Source: Peribacillus sp044761985
GTDB lineage: Bacteria > Bacillota > Bacilli > Bacillales > DSM-1321
Assembly (NCBI RefSeq): GCF_044761985.1
Contig: NZ_JBIWDK010000006.1
Span: 124,001 to 188,000 of the forward strand
Direction: 5' to 3'
DNA length: 64,000 bases
Part shown: piece after piece, positions 35,399-43,902 of the stretch
Numbering within the stretch: position 1 is the first letter of the stretch
How the letters are laid out: every line of letters begins with the position of its first letter
The notes under the pieces: model-generated
What the model saw: only the letters and a program-made list of their open reading frames with translations
Database searches by the model: none
Told to the model about the DNA's origin: nothing
Made by a program: the position numbers and the translations under genes

Positions 35399-36577
35399 CT
35401 ATACCCCTATCCTTTGACTCCCTGATTTTCTTTGGTATTGCTTATGCAGCTGTGCCGCTATGATATTTTTTTGAATTTCAGAAGTCCCTTCATAAATCCT
35501 GGTAATACGTGCATCCCGATAAAAACGTTCGATTGGATATTCAGATATATAGCCAATCCCTCCATGTATTTGGAGAGCTTTGTCTGCCACCCGATTATAC
35601 GTTTCCGACCCTAATAATTTAACCATGGCTGCTTCTTTAATAACGTTCCTTTTTTGATCTACCATCCACGCTACACGATAAGTCATTGAACGGAGTGCTT
35701 CCGTATCCAATGCCATCTCGGCCAAGTAATGTTGAATGACTTGCTGCTCAAAGATTGGCTTGTCGAATTGAATTCGCATATGAGCAAATTCAATCGACAT
35801 CTCAAGTAACTTATCACACGAACCTAAGTTTCTTGCTGCCATTCCCGCACGTCCATTTGCTAAAATTTTCAATGCATTAACATACCCTTGCCCTACATCA
35901 CCCAAAACATTTTCAACAGGCACCTCACAATCTTCGAAAAAAATCTCTGAAGAATGCGATCCATGAAGTCCCATTTTCTTCTCGATTTTTCCTATGTGGA
36001 ATCCAGGAAAATCTTTTTCGACAATAAAGGAAGTGATGCCCTTTGCCCCTTTTGATGGGTCCGTAACTGCCATGACTGTAAAAATGTCCGCAATAGGCGC
36101 ATTGGTAATATAATGCTTGCTCCCATTCAAGATATACTTATCACCTCTTTTAATCGCGGTCGTTTTAAGATTGGTAGCATGCGATCCTGCGCTGGGTTCA
36201 GTTAAAGCAAAAGCCCCGATTCTTTCACCCGATGCCATATCGGGAAGATATTTTCGTTTCTGTGCATCATTTCCCATCTCTACTATTCCGACGCCACCGA
36301 TCCCCGTATGTCCGCCAATGACAGTGGTATAGCCGTTATGCGTTCTCCCTAGCTCTTCCAGAATGGCACATTTTCCCACCATATCAATTCCCAGTCCACC
36401 ATATGACTCAGGAATACTAAGACCAAATAGACCAATTTCTTTGGATTTCCGTAAAATGCTTTCTGGAATTTCATCACTTTCTTCAATTAACATAGCATAT
36501 GGCTCTACCTCATTATCAATAAACTCTCGGATACCCTGTTTTAATAAGGTAACATCGTCTGAAAATTCAAAATCCAA
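35399..36577 (-). CDS. acyl-CoA dehydrogenase, paralogue of the one at 2.2-3.4 kb
   Basis: A 392-residue acyl-CoA dehydrogenase with FALTEPSAGSHATN, GRAGMAARNLGS and the intact catalytic segment ARITRIYEGTSEIQ. I place the start at TTG 36577 because GGGAG lies 8 bases upstream and the resulting LDFEFSDD aligns with the MDFRFDAE start of its paralogue; an in-frame ATG lies at 36595. It belongs to the alicyclic acid operon. In such a pathway it could serve as one of the ring-acyl-CoA or pimeloyl/glutaryl-type dehydrogenases; which one is not decidable here. Confidence 0.92.
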   Translation of the reverse strand: MDFEFSDDVTLLKQGIREFIDNEVEPYAMLIEESDEIPESILRKSKEIGLFGLSIPESYGGLGIDMVGKCAILEELGRTHNGYTTVIGGHTGIGGVGIVEMGNDAQKRKYLPDMASGERIGAFALTEPSAGSHATNLKTTAIKRGDKYILNGSKHYITNAPIADIFTVMAVTDPSKGAKGITSFIVEKDFPGFHIGKIEKKMGLHGSHSSEIFFEDCEVPVENVLGDVGQGYVNALKILANGRAGMAARNLGSCDKLLEMSIEFAHMRIQFDKPIFEQQVIQHYLAEMALDTEALRSMTYRVAWMVDQKRNVIKEAAMVKLLGSETYNRVADKALQIHGGIGYISEYPIERFYRDARITRIYEGTSEIQKNIIAAQLHKQYQRKSGSQRIGV

Positions 36578-36691
36578 AAAATCCACTCCCTTCATAAGTC
36601 ATTCCCTATCTAGTTTCCTTCCATTCTATGAAACATGCATTCTTTATAGGTCATTCAACTCTACAAGGAAAACCCTTACTCATTGGGCTTG

Positions 36692-37438
36692 TTAAGCCAT
36701 CGTTAATCCTCCATTGACAGATAGGGTTTGCCCTGTGACGTATCCCGCTTCATCCGAAACAAAATACGCAACAGCACCCGCAATATCCTCCGGTTGAGCC
36801 AAACGACGGAATGGTATCGCCTTTACCAAGGCCCCTGTGATCCCTTCATTGTACGAACCAATCTCTTGAAATAATGGAGTGTCCGCTGGTCCTGGGGCAA
36901 TGCAATTGATGTTAAGCTTATAACGGGCCATTTCTCTTGCAATTGTCTTCGTGAAAGCAATGACACCACCCTTTGCTGCGGAATAGACCGCTTCCCCGCT
37001 AGAGCCGACCCTTGCAGCATCTGAAGCAATATTGACTACTTTCCCATAATTATTTTCTATCATAAGCGGTAAAATTTCCTTACACGTATGAATTTGGCCG
37101 AGTAAATTAATATCGATGAGTCTTTTCCACGTGCTTGGATCACTTTTTAAGAACGGTTCTACCTTGTCCCACCCTGCGTTATTGACCAATACATCAATCT
37201 TTTTATAATGGCCCACCGAATCTTCCACAGCTTTTTTTACACTATCCAAATTCGTTACATCACAATAAACGGATTTAGCTTCATTCCCCTCCCGCTCGAT
37301 TAAAGTAACCGTTTCATCCGCATTCTGACTATTGATATCTGCCACAATCACTCTCATATTTCTTGAAGCCAGTTTTTTTGCGATTTCTCTGCCAATGCCA
37401 CTTCCTGCCCCCGTGATAAAAGCGACTCGTTTAGTCAT
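36692..37438 (-). CDS. BadH-like 2-hydroxycyclohexanecarboxyl-CoA dehydrogenase (SDR)
   Basis: A 248-residue SDR with the cofactor motif TGAGSGIG (9-16), NNAGWD (86-91) and a full catalytic set Ser139, Tyr152 and Lys156. The stretches NNAGWDKVEPF and IASDAARVGSSGEAVYSAAK are those I recall for BadH of Rhodopseudomonas palustris, which oxidises 2-hydroxycyclohexanecarboxyl-CoA to the 2-keto compound. Location beside a BadI-like hydrolase and a CoA ligase supports this. The ATG at 37438 follows TGGAGGGATTGAT. The exact substrate remains inferred. Confidence 0.82.
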   Translation of the reverse strand: MTKRVAFITGAGSGIGREIAKKLASRNMRVIVADINSQNADETVTLIEREGNEAKSVYCDVTNLDSVKKAVEDSVGHYKKIDVLVNNAGWDKVEPFLKSDPSTWKRLIDINLLGQIHTCKEILPLMIENNYGKVVNIASDAARVGSSGEAVYSAAKGGVIAFTKTIAREMARYKLNINCIAPGPADTPLFQEIGSYNEGITGALVKAIPFRRLAQPEDIAGAVAYFVSDEAGYVTGQTLSVNGGLTMA

Positions 37439-37489
37439 ATCAATCCCTCCATTTTTTCATTTTCTTTTAATCGATCATTTACCCTGGCC

Positions 37490-39127
37490 TTAAATGTTGT
37501 CTCCAATCTTTTCATTTATCATTTCCCTCAGACGAAACTTCTGAATTTTCCCGCTTGGGGTACGTGGGAATTCCGTCAAAATTTCTAGCTGTTCTGGCCA
37601 ATATTGTTTAGCTAAGCCTTTCTTCGAGAGAAATTCCTTCATTGAATCCATTGTAATGGGAACCTTCCCTGGTTTCATGCTGATACAAGCGCATGCTTTT
37701 TCCTGAAGGCGTGTATCAGGTACAGCAATAACCTGTACGGTTGAAACATCGGGATGTTCGTATAATACGTTTTCTACATATGCAACCGGGATATTTTCTC
37801 CGCCTCGAATGATGATGTCTTTATTTCTACCGGAAATTCGGATATATCCATCCTCGTCCATTACCGCCCGGTCACCGGTAATGAACCAACCATTCTTATG
37901 TTCCGCTATGGTGTCTTCCATTCGTTTGAGATACCCGACAAACATCGCAGGGCCTCTTGCGAGTAAATCACCTTCTACATTAGGAGGACAACTTTCTCCT
38001 TTAAAATCGATTATCTTGAGTTCCATATGGGGAAAAGGGGCTCCATCCGTACTCGTTAACTTTTCTTCCGAATCATCAAGTCTTGTCAATGTCACTAAAC
38101 CATTTTCCGTTTGTCCCCATCCCGACAATATTTTGAATGGGACTTTTTCTTTCGCTTCTCTCACAAGCTGTCTAGGAATTGGGGCACCTAAAGCTACAAA
38201 GGCTCGAAGAGATTGAATATGACCCCTTTCTATCCCTTCCAATTGAACGGTATCTTGCAGGAAGGGTGTTGCACCCGCAGTAAACGTTATCTTCTCCTTC
38301 TCGATCCACTCAATAAACTCATTCGGGTTCCAAATGTCTTGATAGACACCAGTACCTCCAAAATGGGTAGGTAACCGCACACCATACCCAAATCCCGTTT
38401 GATGGGCAAAGGTGGATGCCATGAAGAGCACGTCATCCGATGTTAAACGCAGATGGTCAATCCAATAATTTGTTGATACACAAAGCGTATTATGTGTATG
38501 CATGACCCCTTTTGGACTCCCGGTCGTTCCCGAGGTGAAGATGATTTCTGTAATATCGTTCGGATCATGCTTGATGGCATCTAGAATGGAAACATCCATC
38601 CGCTCTTCCCATGGTTCCTCAAGTAGGGAAGAGAACGCTTTCATTCCATTCGGTACTTCTTCACCGACCACAAAAACATGCTCTAATGAAAGCCACCGAT
38701 GAGCTAGCCTCTCAATCATGTCAGGATAATAGTAGTCACGGAAACGATCCGGAACCACAATCATCTTAGATTCCGCCATCTCCACCATGAATCCAATTTC
38801 CCTATCACGATAAATGGGAATCAAGGGATTGCTTATCGCCCCTATCCGAGTGACGGCATAATGGAGAATAATGAATTCATTCCAATTTGGTAGTTGAAAA
38901 GAGATGACGTCTCCCTTTCCCATTCCTATATGAATGAGACCTAAAGCGACCCGATCGACCAGCTTTCCTAACTCCTTATACGTATAACGGCTTTTTTTAT
39001 CAATGATTGCCGTCTTCTCCGGATTGTTCTCTATCACATCATGTAAATAATCCAGAATCGTTCGATTTGGCCAAATAGATTGGTATTTTTCCACATATTC
39101 CTGACTCAAAATCGTATCGAATTTCAA
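37490..39127 (-). CDS. AMP-dependent acyl-CoA ligase (cyclohexanecarboxylate-CoA ligase-like)
   Basis: A 545-residue adenylate-forming ligase that would activate a carboxylic acid to its CoA thioester. Core motifs: IIFTSGTTGSPKGVMHTH (P-loop), GWGQTENG (A5), YIRISGRNKDIIIRGGENIP (hinge) and the C-terminal RTPSGKIQKFRLRE with the catalytic Lys. The start is TTG 39127 with AAGGGGATG about 10 bases upstream. As the only ligase of the operon it is the likely entry step, AliA-like; the acid could be cyclohexanecarboxylate or a relative. Confidence 0.88.
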   Translation of the reverse strand: MKFDTILSQEYVEKYQSIWPNRTILDYLHDVIENNPEKTAIIDKKSRYTYKELGKLVDRVALGLIHIGMGKGDVISFQLPNWNEFIILHYAVTRIGAISNPLIPIYRDREIGFMVEMAESKMIVVPDRFRDYYYPDMIERLAHRWLSLEHVFVVGEEVPNGMKAFSSLLEEPWEERMDVSILDAIKHDPNDITEIIFTSGTTGSPKGVMHTHNTLCVSTNYWIDHLRLTSDDVLFMASTFAHQTGFGYGVRLPTHFGGTGVYQDIWNPNEFIEWIEKEKITFTAGATPFLQDTVQLEGIERGHIQSLRAFVALGAPIPRQLVREAKEKVPFKILSGWGQTENGLVTLTRLDDSEEKLTSTDGAPFPHMELKIIDFKGESCPPNVEGDLLARGPAMFVGYLKRMEDTIAEHKNGWFITGDRAVMDEDGYIRISGRNKDIIIRGGENIPVAYVENVLYEHPDVSTVQVIAVPDTRLQEKACACISMKPGKVPITMDSMKEFLSKKGLAKQYWPEQLEILTEFPRTPSGKIQKFRLREMINEKIGDNI

Positions 39128-39145
39128 TAGAGTTCATCCCCTTCA

Positions 39146-39946
39146 TCATCTTCTGAATTGTTTAAAATCCACTGGCCTTTTTTCAAGAAAAGCATTTTTT
39201 CCTTCTTCTGATTCTGGTGTGTTATAAAACATCGCTAAACTACCCATCGATAACTGGGATATCCCTTGGATGTTTGCACTATCAGCATTAAAGGAATACT
39301 TAAGCATTTTCAATGCAGTCGGACTCTTCTCAAGAATCTTCATCGCCCATTCTTTTGCCGCATGTTGCAACTGATCTGCAGGGACGATTTTATTCACAAG
39401 TCCCATCTCTTTTGACTCCTGTGCGGAATATTGTTCACACAAATACCAAATTTCCCTCGCTTTCTTTTCACCGACTATCCGGGCAAGATACGCAGAACCA
39501 AATCCTGCATCATAACTCCCTACTTTTGGGCCACTTTGCCCGAATTTTGCCGTTTCTGATGCAATTGTCAAGTCACAGATGACGTGTAGGACATGGCCTC
39601 CTCCAATGGCATATCCATTCACTGCCGCGATGACAGGCTTTGGGATGTTTCGAATGGTTTGGTGCAGGGTTTCAATTTCTAATCCCATCCCACCTCCTAA
39701 GCCACCGGAATGATCATACCCTCCTTCTTCTCCTTTTTCTTTTTGATCACCACCGACACAAAACGCCTTTTCACCGGTCCCTGTCAAAATTACTGCACCA
39801 ATTCTGTTATCATCCCATGCGTCACGGAAAGCCCAGATTAGTTCCTGGATCGTTCTTGCACGAAAAGCGTTGTAGACTTTAGGACGGTTAATCGTAACTT
39901 TTGCTATGCCCTCCGTTTTTTCATATAAAACATCAGTTAATTCCAT
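39146..39946 (-). CDS. BadI/MenB-like ring-cleaving 2-ketocyclohexanecarboxyl-CoA hydrolase
   Basis: A 266-residue crotonase-fold protein. Segments KAFCVGGDQKEKG, the oxyanion-hole region NGYAIGGGHVLHVICDLTIA, GQSGPKVGSYDAGFGSAYLA and a C-terminal YNTPESEEGKNAF are the marks shared by MenB and BadI. BadI hydrolyses 2-ketocyclohexanecarboxyl-CoA to pimeloyl-CoA by a reverse Dieckmann reaction; MenB does the forward ring closure in menaquinone synthesis. The operon (ligase, BadH-like, acyl-CoA dehydrogenases) favours BadI. The ATG at 39946 follows GGGAGGAATTAAACG. Confidence 0.83.
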   Translation of the reverse strand: MELTDVLYEKTEGIAKVTINRPKVYNAFRARTIQELIWAFRDAWDDNRIGAVILTGTGEKAFCVGGDQKEKGEEGGYDHSGGLGGGMGLEIETLHQTIRNIPKPVIAAVNGYAIGGGHVLHVICDLTIASETAKFGQSGPKVGSYDAGFGSAYLARIVGEKKAREIWYLCEQYSAQESKEMGLVNKIVPADQLQHAAKEWAMKILEKSPTALKMLKYSFNADSANIQGISQLSMGSLAMFYNTPESEEGKNAFLEKRPVDFKQFRR

Positions 39947-39960
39947 CGTTTAATTCCTCC

Positions 39961-40365
39961 CTAACTTAATAGTTTTATCATGATTTTCCCTTGAATGACG
40001 TCAATACGCTGTTCATTCATACATCTCACTTTCATCGTTATCCAATGTCGCTGTACATCGACATCAATGATCTCTATCTCGGCAGTAATCGTGCTATCCA
40101 TTTGTACCGGTTGAATGAACACCAGTTCTTTTTGAATGATGACACATGGCCCTTCAGGTAATTCCTTACTGATTGCCTCCGTGATGAGCCCCTCGCTTAA
40201 AATTCCTGGGACCATTGAGGGCCTTCCATCCCTTTTAGAAATATCAAGACCATACACATCATTGTAATCATGTGTCAGAGAGCTCCACCCTGTCACATCA
40301 TCTTCTGTAAAGGTTTTTTGCACTCTGGCGATTTGACCAATAAAATAGCGATTTAAATTATCCAT
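39961..40365 (-). CDS. MaoC/PhaJ hot-dog protein with His-to-Tyr change (A)
   Basis: A 134-residue single hot-dog protein resembling R-specific enoyl-CoA hydratases: YFIGQIARVQKTFTEDDVTG, then the place of the Asp-His pair reads HDYNDVYGLD, and VPGILSEGLITEAIS, KELVFIQPV, VIQGKIMIKL. In PhaJ the motif is D-F-N-P-x-H; here the Asp is kept and the His position is Tyr. It may still be a hydratase with altered chemistry, filling the BadK (ring hydratase) step, or may be non-catalytic. The ATG at 40365 follows GGAGGGAGGA. A close paralogue lies at 43283-43714. Confidence 0.75.
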   Translation of the reverse strand: MDNLNRYFIGQIARVQKTFTEDDVTGWSSLTHDYNDVYGLDISKRDGRPSMVPGILSEGLITEAISKELPEGPCVIIQKELVFIQPVQMDSTITAEIEIIDVDVQRHWITMKVRCMNEQRIDVIQGKIMIKLLS

Positions 40366-40381
40366 TCCTCCCTCCTCTATT

Positions 40382-41536
40382 CTAATAAGACCGGAATTCT
40401 TTTCCGATAATGTCTTTTGCAATGACCATCATATTGGCTTGTGCAGTTCCATCACCAATCTCTAATCCAATCACATCCCGCAAACGTTGTTCTAAGGGCA
40501 TTTCCTTCGTATAAGCATAGTGCCCGTTCAACAATAAGCATTCATGAATGGCTTCCACACTATATTTGGGGCCTAACCACTTTACTGAAGCAGATTCTTT
40601 ACTATGTTTCAAACCTTGATCACGAAGCCAAAGTCCACGATAAGCCTGCCATTTCACCAATTCCAATTGGGTAAAATGAGTCACGATGGGGAATGAAACC
40701 CCTTGGTATGTCGCCAATGGTTTACCAAAAGATTGTCTTACTTTAACGTGTTCAATCGTCTCATCGAGACTTTGCGAAGCAGCCCCTACACATTGCAGCC
40801 CGATTAATAAACGACTTAGGTCAAACCCATTCATCACTTGGGAAAAACCTTTATTTTGAAGTCCAATCATATACTCCTCTGGAACTTCAACATCATTCAA
40901 ATAAATGGAGCCCCTGCCAATTGGTATATTCCCCATGTCTTTGTACCCTTTGCATTCCACTCCAGGAAGATCGGATGGAACAATGAATGCACTTATTCCT
41001 TGATTCCCCAAATCAGGTTCTGTCTTGGCGAATAAAACGAAAGCATCTGCACAAGTCGCTACACTTATTCCCGACTTTTCACCATTAAGGACATATACAT
41101 TTCCATTATGTACCGCAGTTGTTTTGATTCCCCCGGCATCTGTACCCGCTGAAGGCTCCGTAATGGCAATGCCAACAATCTTCTCCCCACTTGCAATCTT
41201 GGGTAACCATTCGTTTTTCAATTCTTCTCTAGCATGATTGGTTATAATTTCGCCAATCAATGCATTCAGCATGACTGCATAGGTTAGATTGAAATCCCCA
41301 CGCCCTATCTCTTCAGCAGCAATCCCGGTGGTGACGCAGTCAGCTCCGCTACCCCCATACTCAATGGGGATGCGCAAACCATTTACCCCTAATTCACCAA
41401 GCTTCTTCCACAAATGCCTTGGCGTGACTTCTTCTCGGTCCCACTTAGTATAGTGTGGCAGCAATTCTTCTTTGGCGAATTCCTTCAACATTTTTCGAAA
41501 ATGCTCTTGTTCTTCCGTAAATGTAAAATCCATCAT
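40382..41536 (-). CDS. acyl-CoA dehydrogenase with Asp at the catalytic-base position
   Basis: A 384-residue acyl-CoA dehydrogenase, first gene of the sigma-54 operon. It carries AITEPSAGTDAGG, LNGEKSGISVATCADAF and the C-terminal LNGHYAYTKEMPLEQRLRDV. The catalytic loop reads IGDGTAQANM instead of IYEGTAQIQ, so the base is Asp. As I recall, dehydrogenases of alicyclic acyl-CoAs use Asp here, which would fit an AliB/BadJ-like enzyme acting on cyclohexanecarboxyl-CoA. ATG 41536 (or 41533) follows GGGAGGAATAAG; both are plausible. Confidence 0.9.
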   Translation of the reverse strand: MMDFTFTEEQEHFRKMLKEFAKEELLPHYTKWDREEVTPRHLWKKLGELGVNGLRIPIEYGGSGADCVTTGIAAEEIGRGDFNLTYAVMLNALIGEIITNHAREELKNEWLPKIASGEKIVGIAITEPSAGTDAGGIKTTAVHNGNVYVLNGEKSGISVATCADAFVLFAKTEPDLGNQGISAFIVPSDLPGVECKGYKDMGNIPIGRGSIYLNDVEVPEEYMIGLQNKGFSQVMNGFDLSRLLIGLQCVGAASQSLDETIEHVKVRQSFGKPLATYQGVSFPIVTHFTQLELVKWQAYRGLWLRDQGLKHSKESASVKWLGPKYSVEAIHECLLLNGHYAYTKEMPLEQRLRDVIGLEIGDGTAQANMMVIAKDIIGKEFRSY

Positions 41537-41660
41537 CTTATTCCTCCCTTTTTTTCAGAATTGTAAGTCTGGTGAAGAACATCAACTGTTCAAAACGAAT
41601 CTACATATCGTTTCATGCCTCTTAAAAGGAAGAGGGAATTCTCCCTTGTTGTTATTCTAT

Positions 41661-41679
41661 ATTGCAAGATGCGTGCCAA
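41661..41679 (-). promoter_or_regulatory. sigma-54 (SigL) -24/-12 promoter of the alicyclic acid operon
   Basis: On the minus strand the sequence is TTGGCACGCATCTTGCAAT: GG at 41677-41676, ten bases, GC at 41665-41664. This is essentially the sigma-54 consensus. The inferred start near 41652 lies about 115 nt upstream of the first dehydrogenase gene. Confidence 0.88.
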
Positions 41680-41736
41680 GATGGATTTGTGCTTTAGAGG
41701 GTTTTAAAAGAAAAGTATTTTATCAGTTTTACTACT

Positions 41737-41767
41737 TTTCGCAAACTTGCAAAACAGAAATGCGAAA
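41737..41767. promoter_or_regulatory. inverted repeat, candidate enhancer site
   Basis: TTTCGCA (41737-41743) and TGCGAAA (41761-41767) form an inverted repeat with a 17-bp spacer centred about 100 bp upstream of the inferred start, the usual position for an enhancer-binding protein. A further GCGAAA occurs near 41880. Confidence 0.4.
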
Positions 41768-41779
41768 TACAAAACTGAA

Positions 41780-41924
41780 ACACAAAGGGGCTGTCCCAAA
41801 AGGTGTAATTACACCGAAATTGAATAAATAGTAAAAGGCAGAAACGTTGATTTAACAACATTTCTGCCTTTTTGTTTTTGCGAAATTCACTGGCATAAGG
41901 ACTTATTAGACAGCCCCTTTGTGT
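41780..41924. mobile_element. MITE-like element with GGGGCTGTC ends
   Basis: A 145-bp segment bounded by a 16-bp perfect inverted repeat (ACACAAAGGGGCTGTC and its complement). The inner part GGGGCTGTC is typical of IS1182-type termini. It encodes nothing but contains a 14-bp palindrome (GGTGTAATTACACC, 41802-41815) and a strong hairpin (AAAAGGCAGAAA/TTTCTGCCTTTT, about 41832-41877) with T runs that can terminate transcription in both directions. It lies between the regulator gene and the operon promoter. The outer six bases may be a palindromic target. Confidence 0.72.
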
Positions 41925-41945
41925 AAAAACCATTTAATAACCATG

Positions 41946-43283
41946 CTATTTCAGGTTATACTTCGATATTTTTCTGTATAAGCTCGCAATATGAATCTTA
42001 AGTTTTTGAGCGGCTAAAGAACGATCTCCGCCACACTCCTTTAATGTACGCCGGATAGCCAATGCTTCAGCATTTCTTACCACTTCATCCAAACTCCCAA
42101 AGTAAGCGTTTTCTTTTGAGCCGTCATATGAGTCTCGCACATTCATGTGAGGAGCCAGAAGTGAAGAATCCATTTTCAATGTCGCCCCCTCAGCAAAATT
42201 CATCCCGCGTTCGATAAATGCTTGATACTCACGGACATTCCCAGGCCAATTATAGGAAGTCAACCATTCTTGAAGCGTGGGATCTATCTCCCTTACATCA
42301 CATCCTAAAATCTTATTGAAGTGATTGATAAAATAATAGCCTAATGGAAGAATATCTTCCTTTCGCTCTCTCAATGATGGAAGTTTCAATTCAAACACAT
42401 ACAAACGATAATATAAATCCTGACGAAACTTTCCTTCTTGTATGAGCGTTTTTAAATCCCTATTCGTTGCCGCAATAATACGAACATCGATATTTTTACT
42501 CCCTGTTCCACCCAGTCTTTCTACTTCCCGTTCCTGCAAAACACGTAAAAGCTTTCCTTGGGCCTGGTAAGGAAGCTCTGATATTTCATCCAAGAAAAGC
42601 GTACCGTTCTGAGCTAATTCTATTTTCCCTGGCTTCCCTTCCTTTTTTGCTCCACTAAAGGCACCAGGTTCGTACCCAAAGACCTCAGATTCAAATAATT
42701 CGTCCGGAATGGCAGCACAATTTATGGGTATGAAAGGGTGGGCCTTTCTTGTACTCAAACCGTGTATTGCTTGAGCAAACAGTTCTTTTCCTGTTCCCGT
42801 TTCCCCAGTTATGAGTACAGTTGAATTGCTTATTGCAATTCTAGCCGCCAGTTCCTTAATCCGTTCGATTGCAGGACTATTTCCTATAATCCCTTCGAAG
42901 TCATACTTATTTGTTTCAATACTGGATTTTTTCCTATTTTTATACTTTTCCAATGCATTTGCATAAAATGATAAATCGGCATGCTCTAACTCTTCTTGCC
43001 GTATGATGACGTGATAAACGTTATTTTGATCTTTTCTAGTGATCCTAATAAAACACGCCTGGCCAAAAATGACACCAGAGAAGACATTCCTCGAATCACG
43101 ACTTTCTAGAGGACTTTTCGGAGAGGTTTGAATGATATTCATGATTGATTTACCTATTACATCATCCTTCATGACACTAAAATGTTCTAAAAAATCTGGA
43201 CTAACACCAAGTACTTTCCCTTTTAGGTTCACTTCTATTGAGCCCCAACTTTTTAATTCATGTATCACTTTTTCCATATACAT
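41946..43283 (-). CDS. sigma-54-dependent transcriptional activator (PAS-AAA-Fis)
   Basis: A 445-residue enhancer-binding protein. A PAS-like sensing region occupies about residues 10-105 (WGSIEVNLKGKVLGVSPDFL). The AAA domain has Walker A GETGTGKELFA, the sigma-54 contact loop GAFSGA (Ser for the more common Thr) and Walker B GTLFLDEI. A Fis-type HTH (GGDRSLAAQKLKIHIASLYR) ends the protein. There is no receiver domain, so a small-molecule signal is likely. ATG 43283 overlaps the stop of the hydratase-fold gene (TGATG). Two sigma-54 promoters in this window are its obvious candidate targets. Confidence 0.93.
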   Translation of the reverse strand: MYMEKVIHELKSWGSIEVNLKGKVLGVSPDFLEHFSVMKDDVIGKSIMNIIQTSPKSPLESRDSRNVFSGVIFGQACFIRITRKDQNNVYHVIIRQEELEHADLSFYANALEKYKNRKKSSIETNKYDFEGIIGNSPAIERIKELAARIAISNSTVLITGETGTGKELFAQAIHGLSTRKAHPFIPINCAAIPDELFESEVFGYEPGAFSGAKKEGKPGKIELAQNGTLFLDEISELPYQAQGKLLRVLQEREVERLGGTGSKNIDVRIIAATNRDLKTLIQEGKFRQDLYYRLYVFELKLPSLRERKEDILPLGYYFINHFNKILGCDVREIDPTLQEWLTSYNWPGNVREYQAFIERGMNFAEGATLKMDSSLLAPHMNVRDSYDGSKENAYFGSLDEVVRNAEALAIRRTLKECGGDRSLAAQKLKIHIASLYRKISKYNLK

Positions 43284-43714
43284 CACAAAACAACTTGATC
43301 GTTTTTTAAGAGTAGAATCACAACTTGTCCTTTAATCACTTCGATTCCCGTTTGATTATAGCAAGTGACCTTTTGTGTAACCCAATTTCTATCGATATTA
43401 ATATCAATTACTTCAAGTTCCGCCGTAATTAAATCACCAACGTGCACTGGATGATAAAAGATTAATTCCTTTTGTAATAAAACACAGGCACTACCCGGAA
43501 GTTTTTCACTAATCACTTGGGTGATTAACCCTTCCGTTAGCAGACCAGGAATGACTGGCTGGTCGTAATTGCTTTTCCACTCCTCTTTATTCAATTGATA
43601 AATCGGGCTATTGTCATTTGTTAATTCACTACATATCCTTACGTCTGAAATACTAAATGTACGTTGCAACCTTGCAATCTGCCCGATGAACATTTCAGAA
43701 ATCGATAAGTTCAT
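43283..43714 (-). CDS. MaoC/PhaJ hot-dog protein with His-to-Tyr change (B)
   Basis: A 143-residue paralogue of the protein at 39961-40365. Both share IGQIARxQxTF, PGLLTEGLITQVIS/PGILSEGLITEAIS, LxQKELxFxxPV and WVTQKV/WITMKV. The place of the catalytic Asp-His pair reads NDNSPIYQL: Asp is kept, His is Tyr, as in the paralogue. It is co-transcribed with and overlaps the activator gene, so it may give the regulator operon a metabolic or sensing function. ATG 43714 follows AAGGGGA. Confidence 0.75.
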   Translation of the reverse strand: MNLSISEMFIGQIARLQRTFSISDVRICSELTNDNSPIYQLNKEEWKSNYDQPVIPGLLTEGLITQVISEKLPGSACVLLQKELIFYHPVHVGDLITAELEVIDINIDRNWVTQKVTCYNQTGIEVIKGQVVILLLKNDQVVL

Positions 43715-43842
43715 ACTTCCCCTTCTTTCTATTTGAACTTTCATAATATTCAATTATATATAACGATAACTATACATGGTTTTAAAAACAAAGGAAAGCC
43801 GAAATAGAATGCAAATACATCGTTCGGAACAAATAATAAAGC

Positions 43843-43861
43843 AGCATCCTTAATGGATGCT
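43843..43861 (-). terminator. intrinsic terminator of the FbpA-like genes
   Basis: AGCATCC pairs with GGATGCT across a 5-nt loop; the minus strand continues GCTTTATTATTTG. It is short but lies where expected. Confidence 0.55.
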
Positions 43862-43902
43862 ACCTATCCAGGCACAGTAAGAAAGCGTTTACAAAAATGA
43901 CT

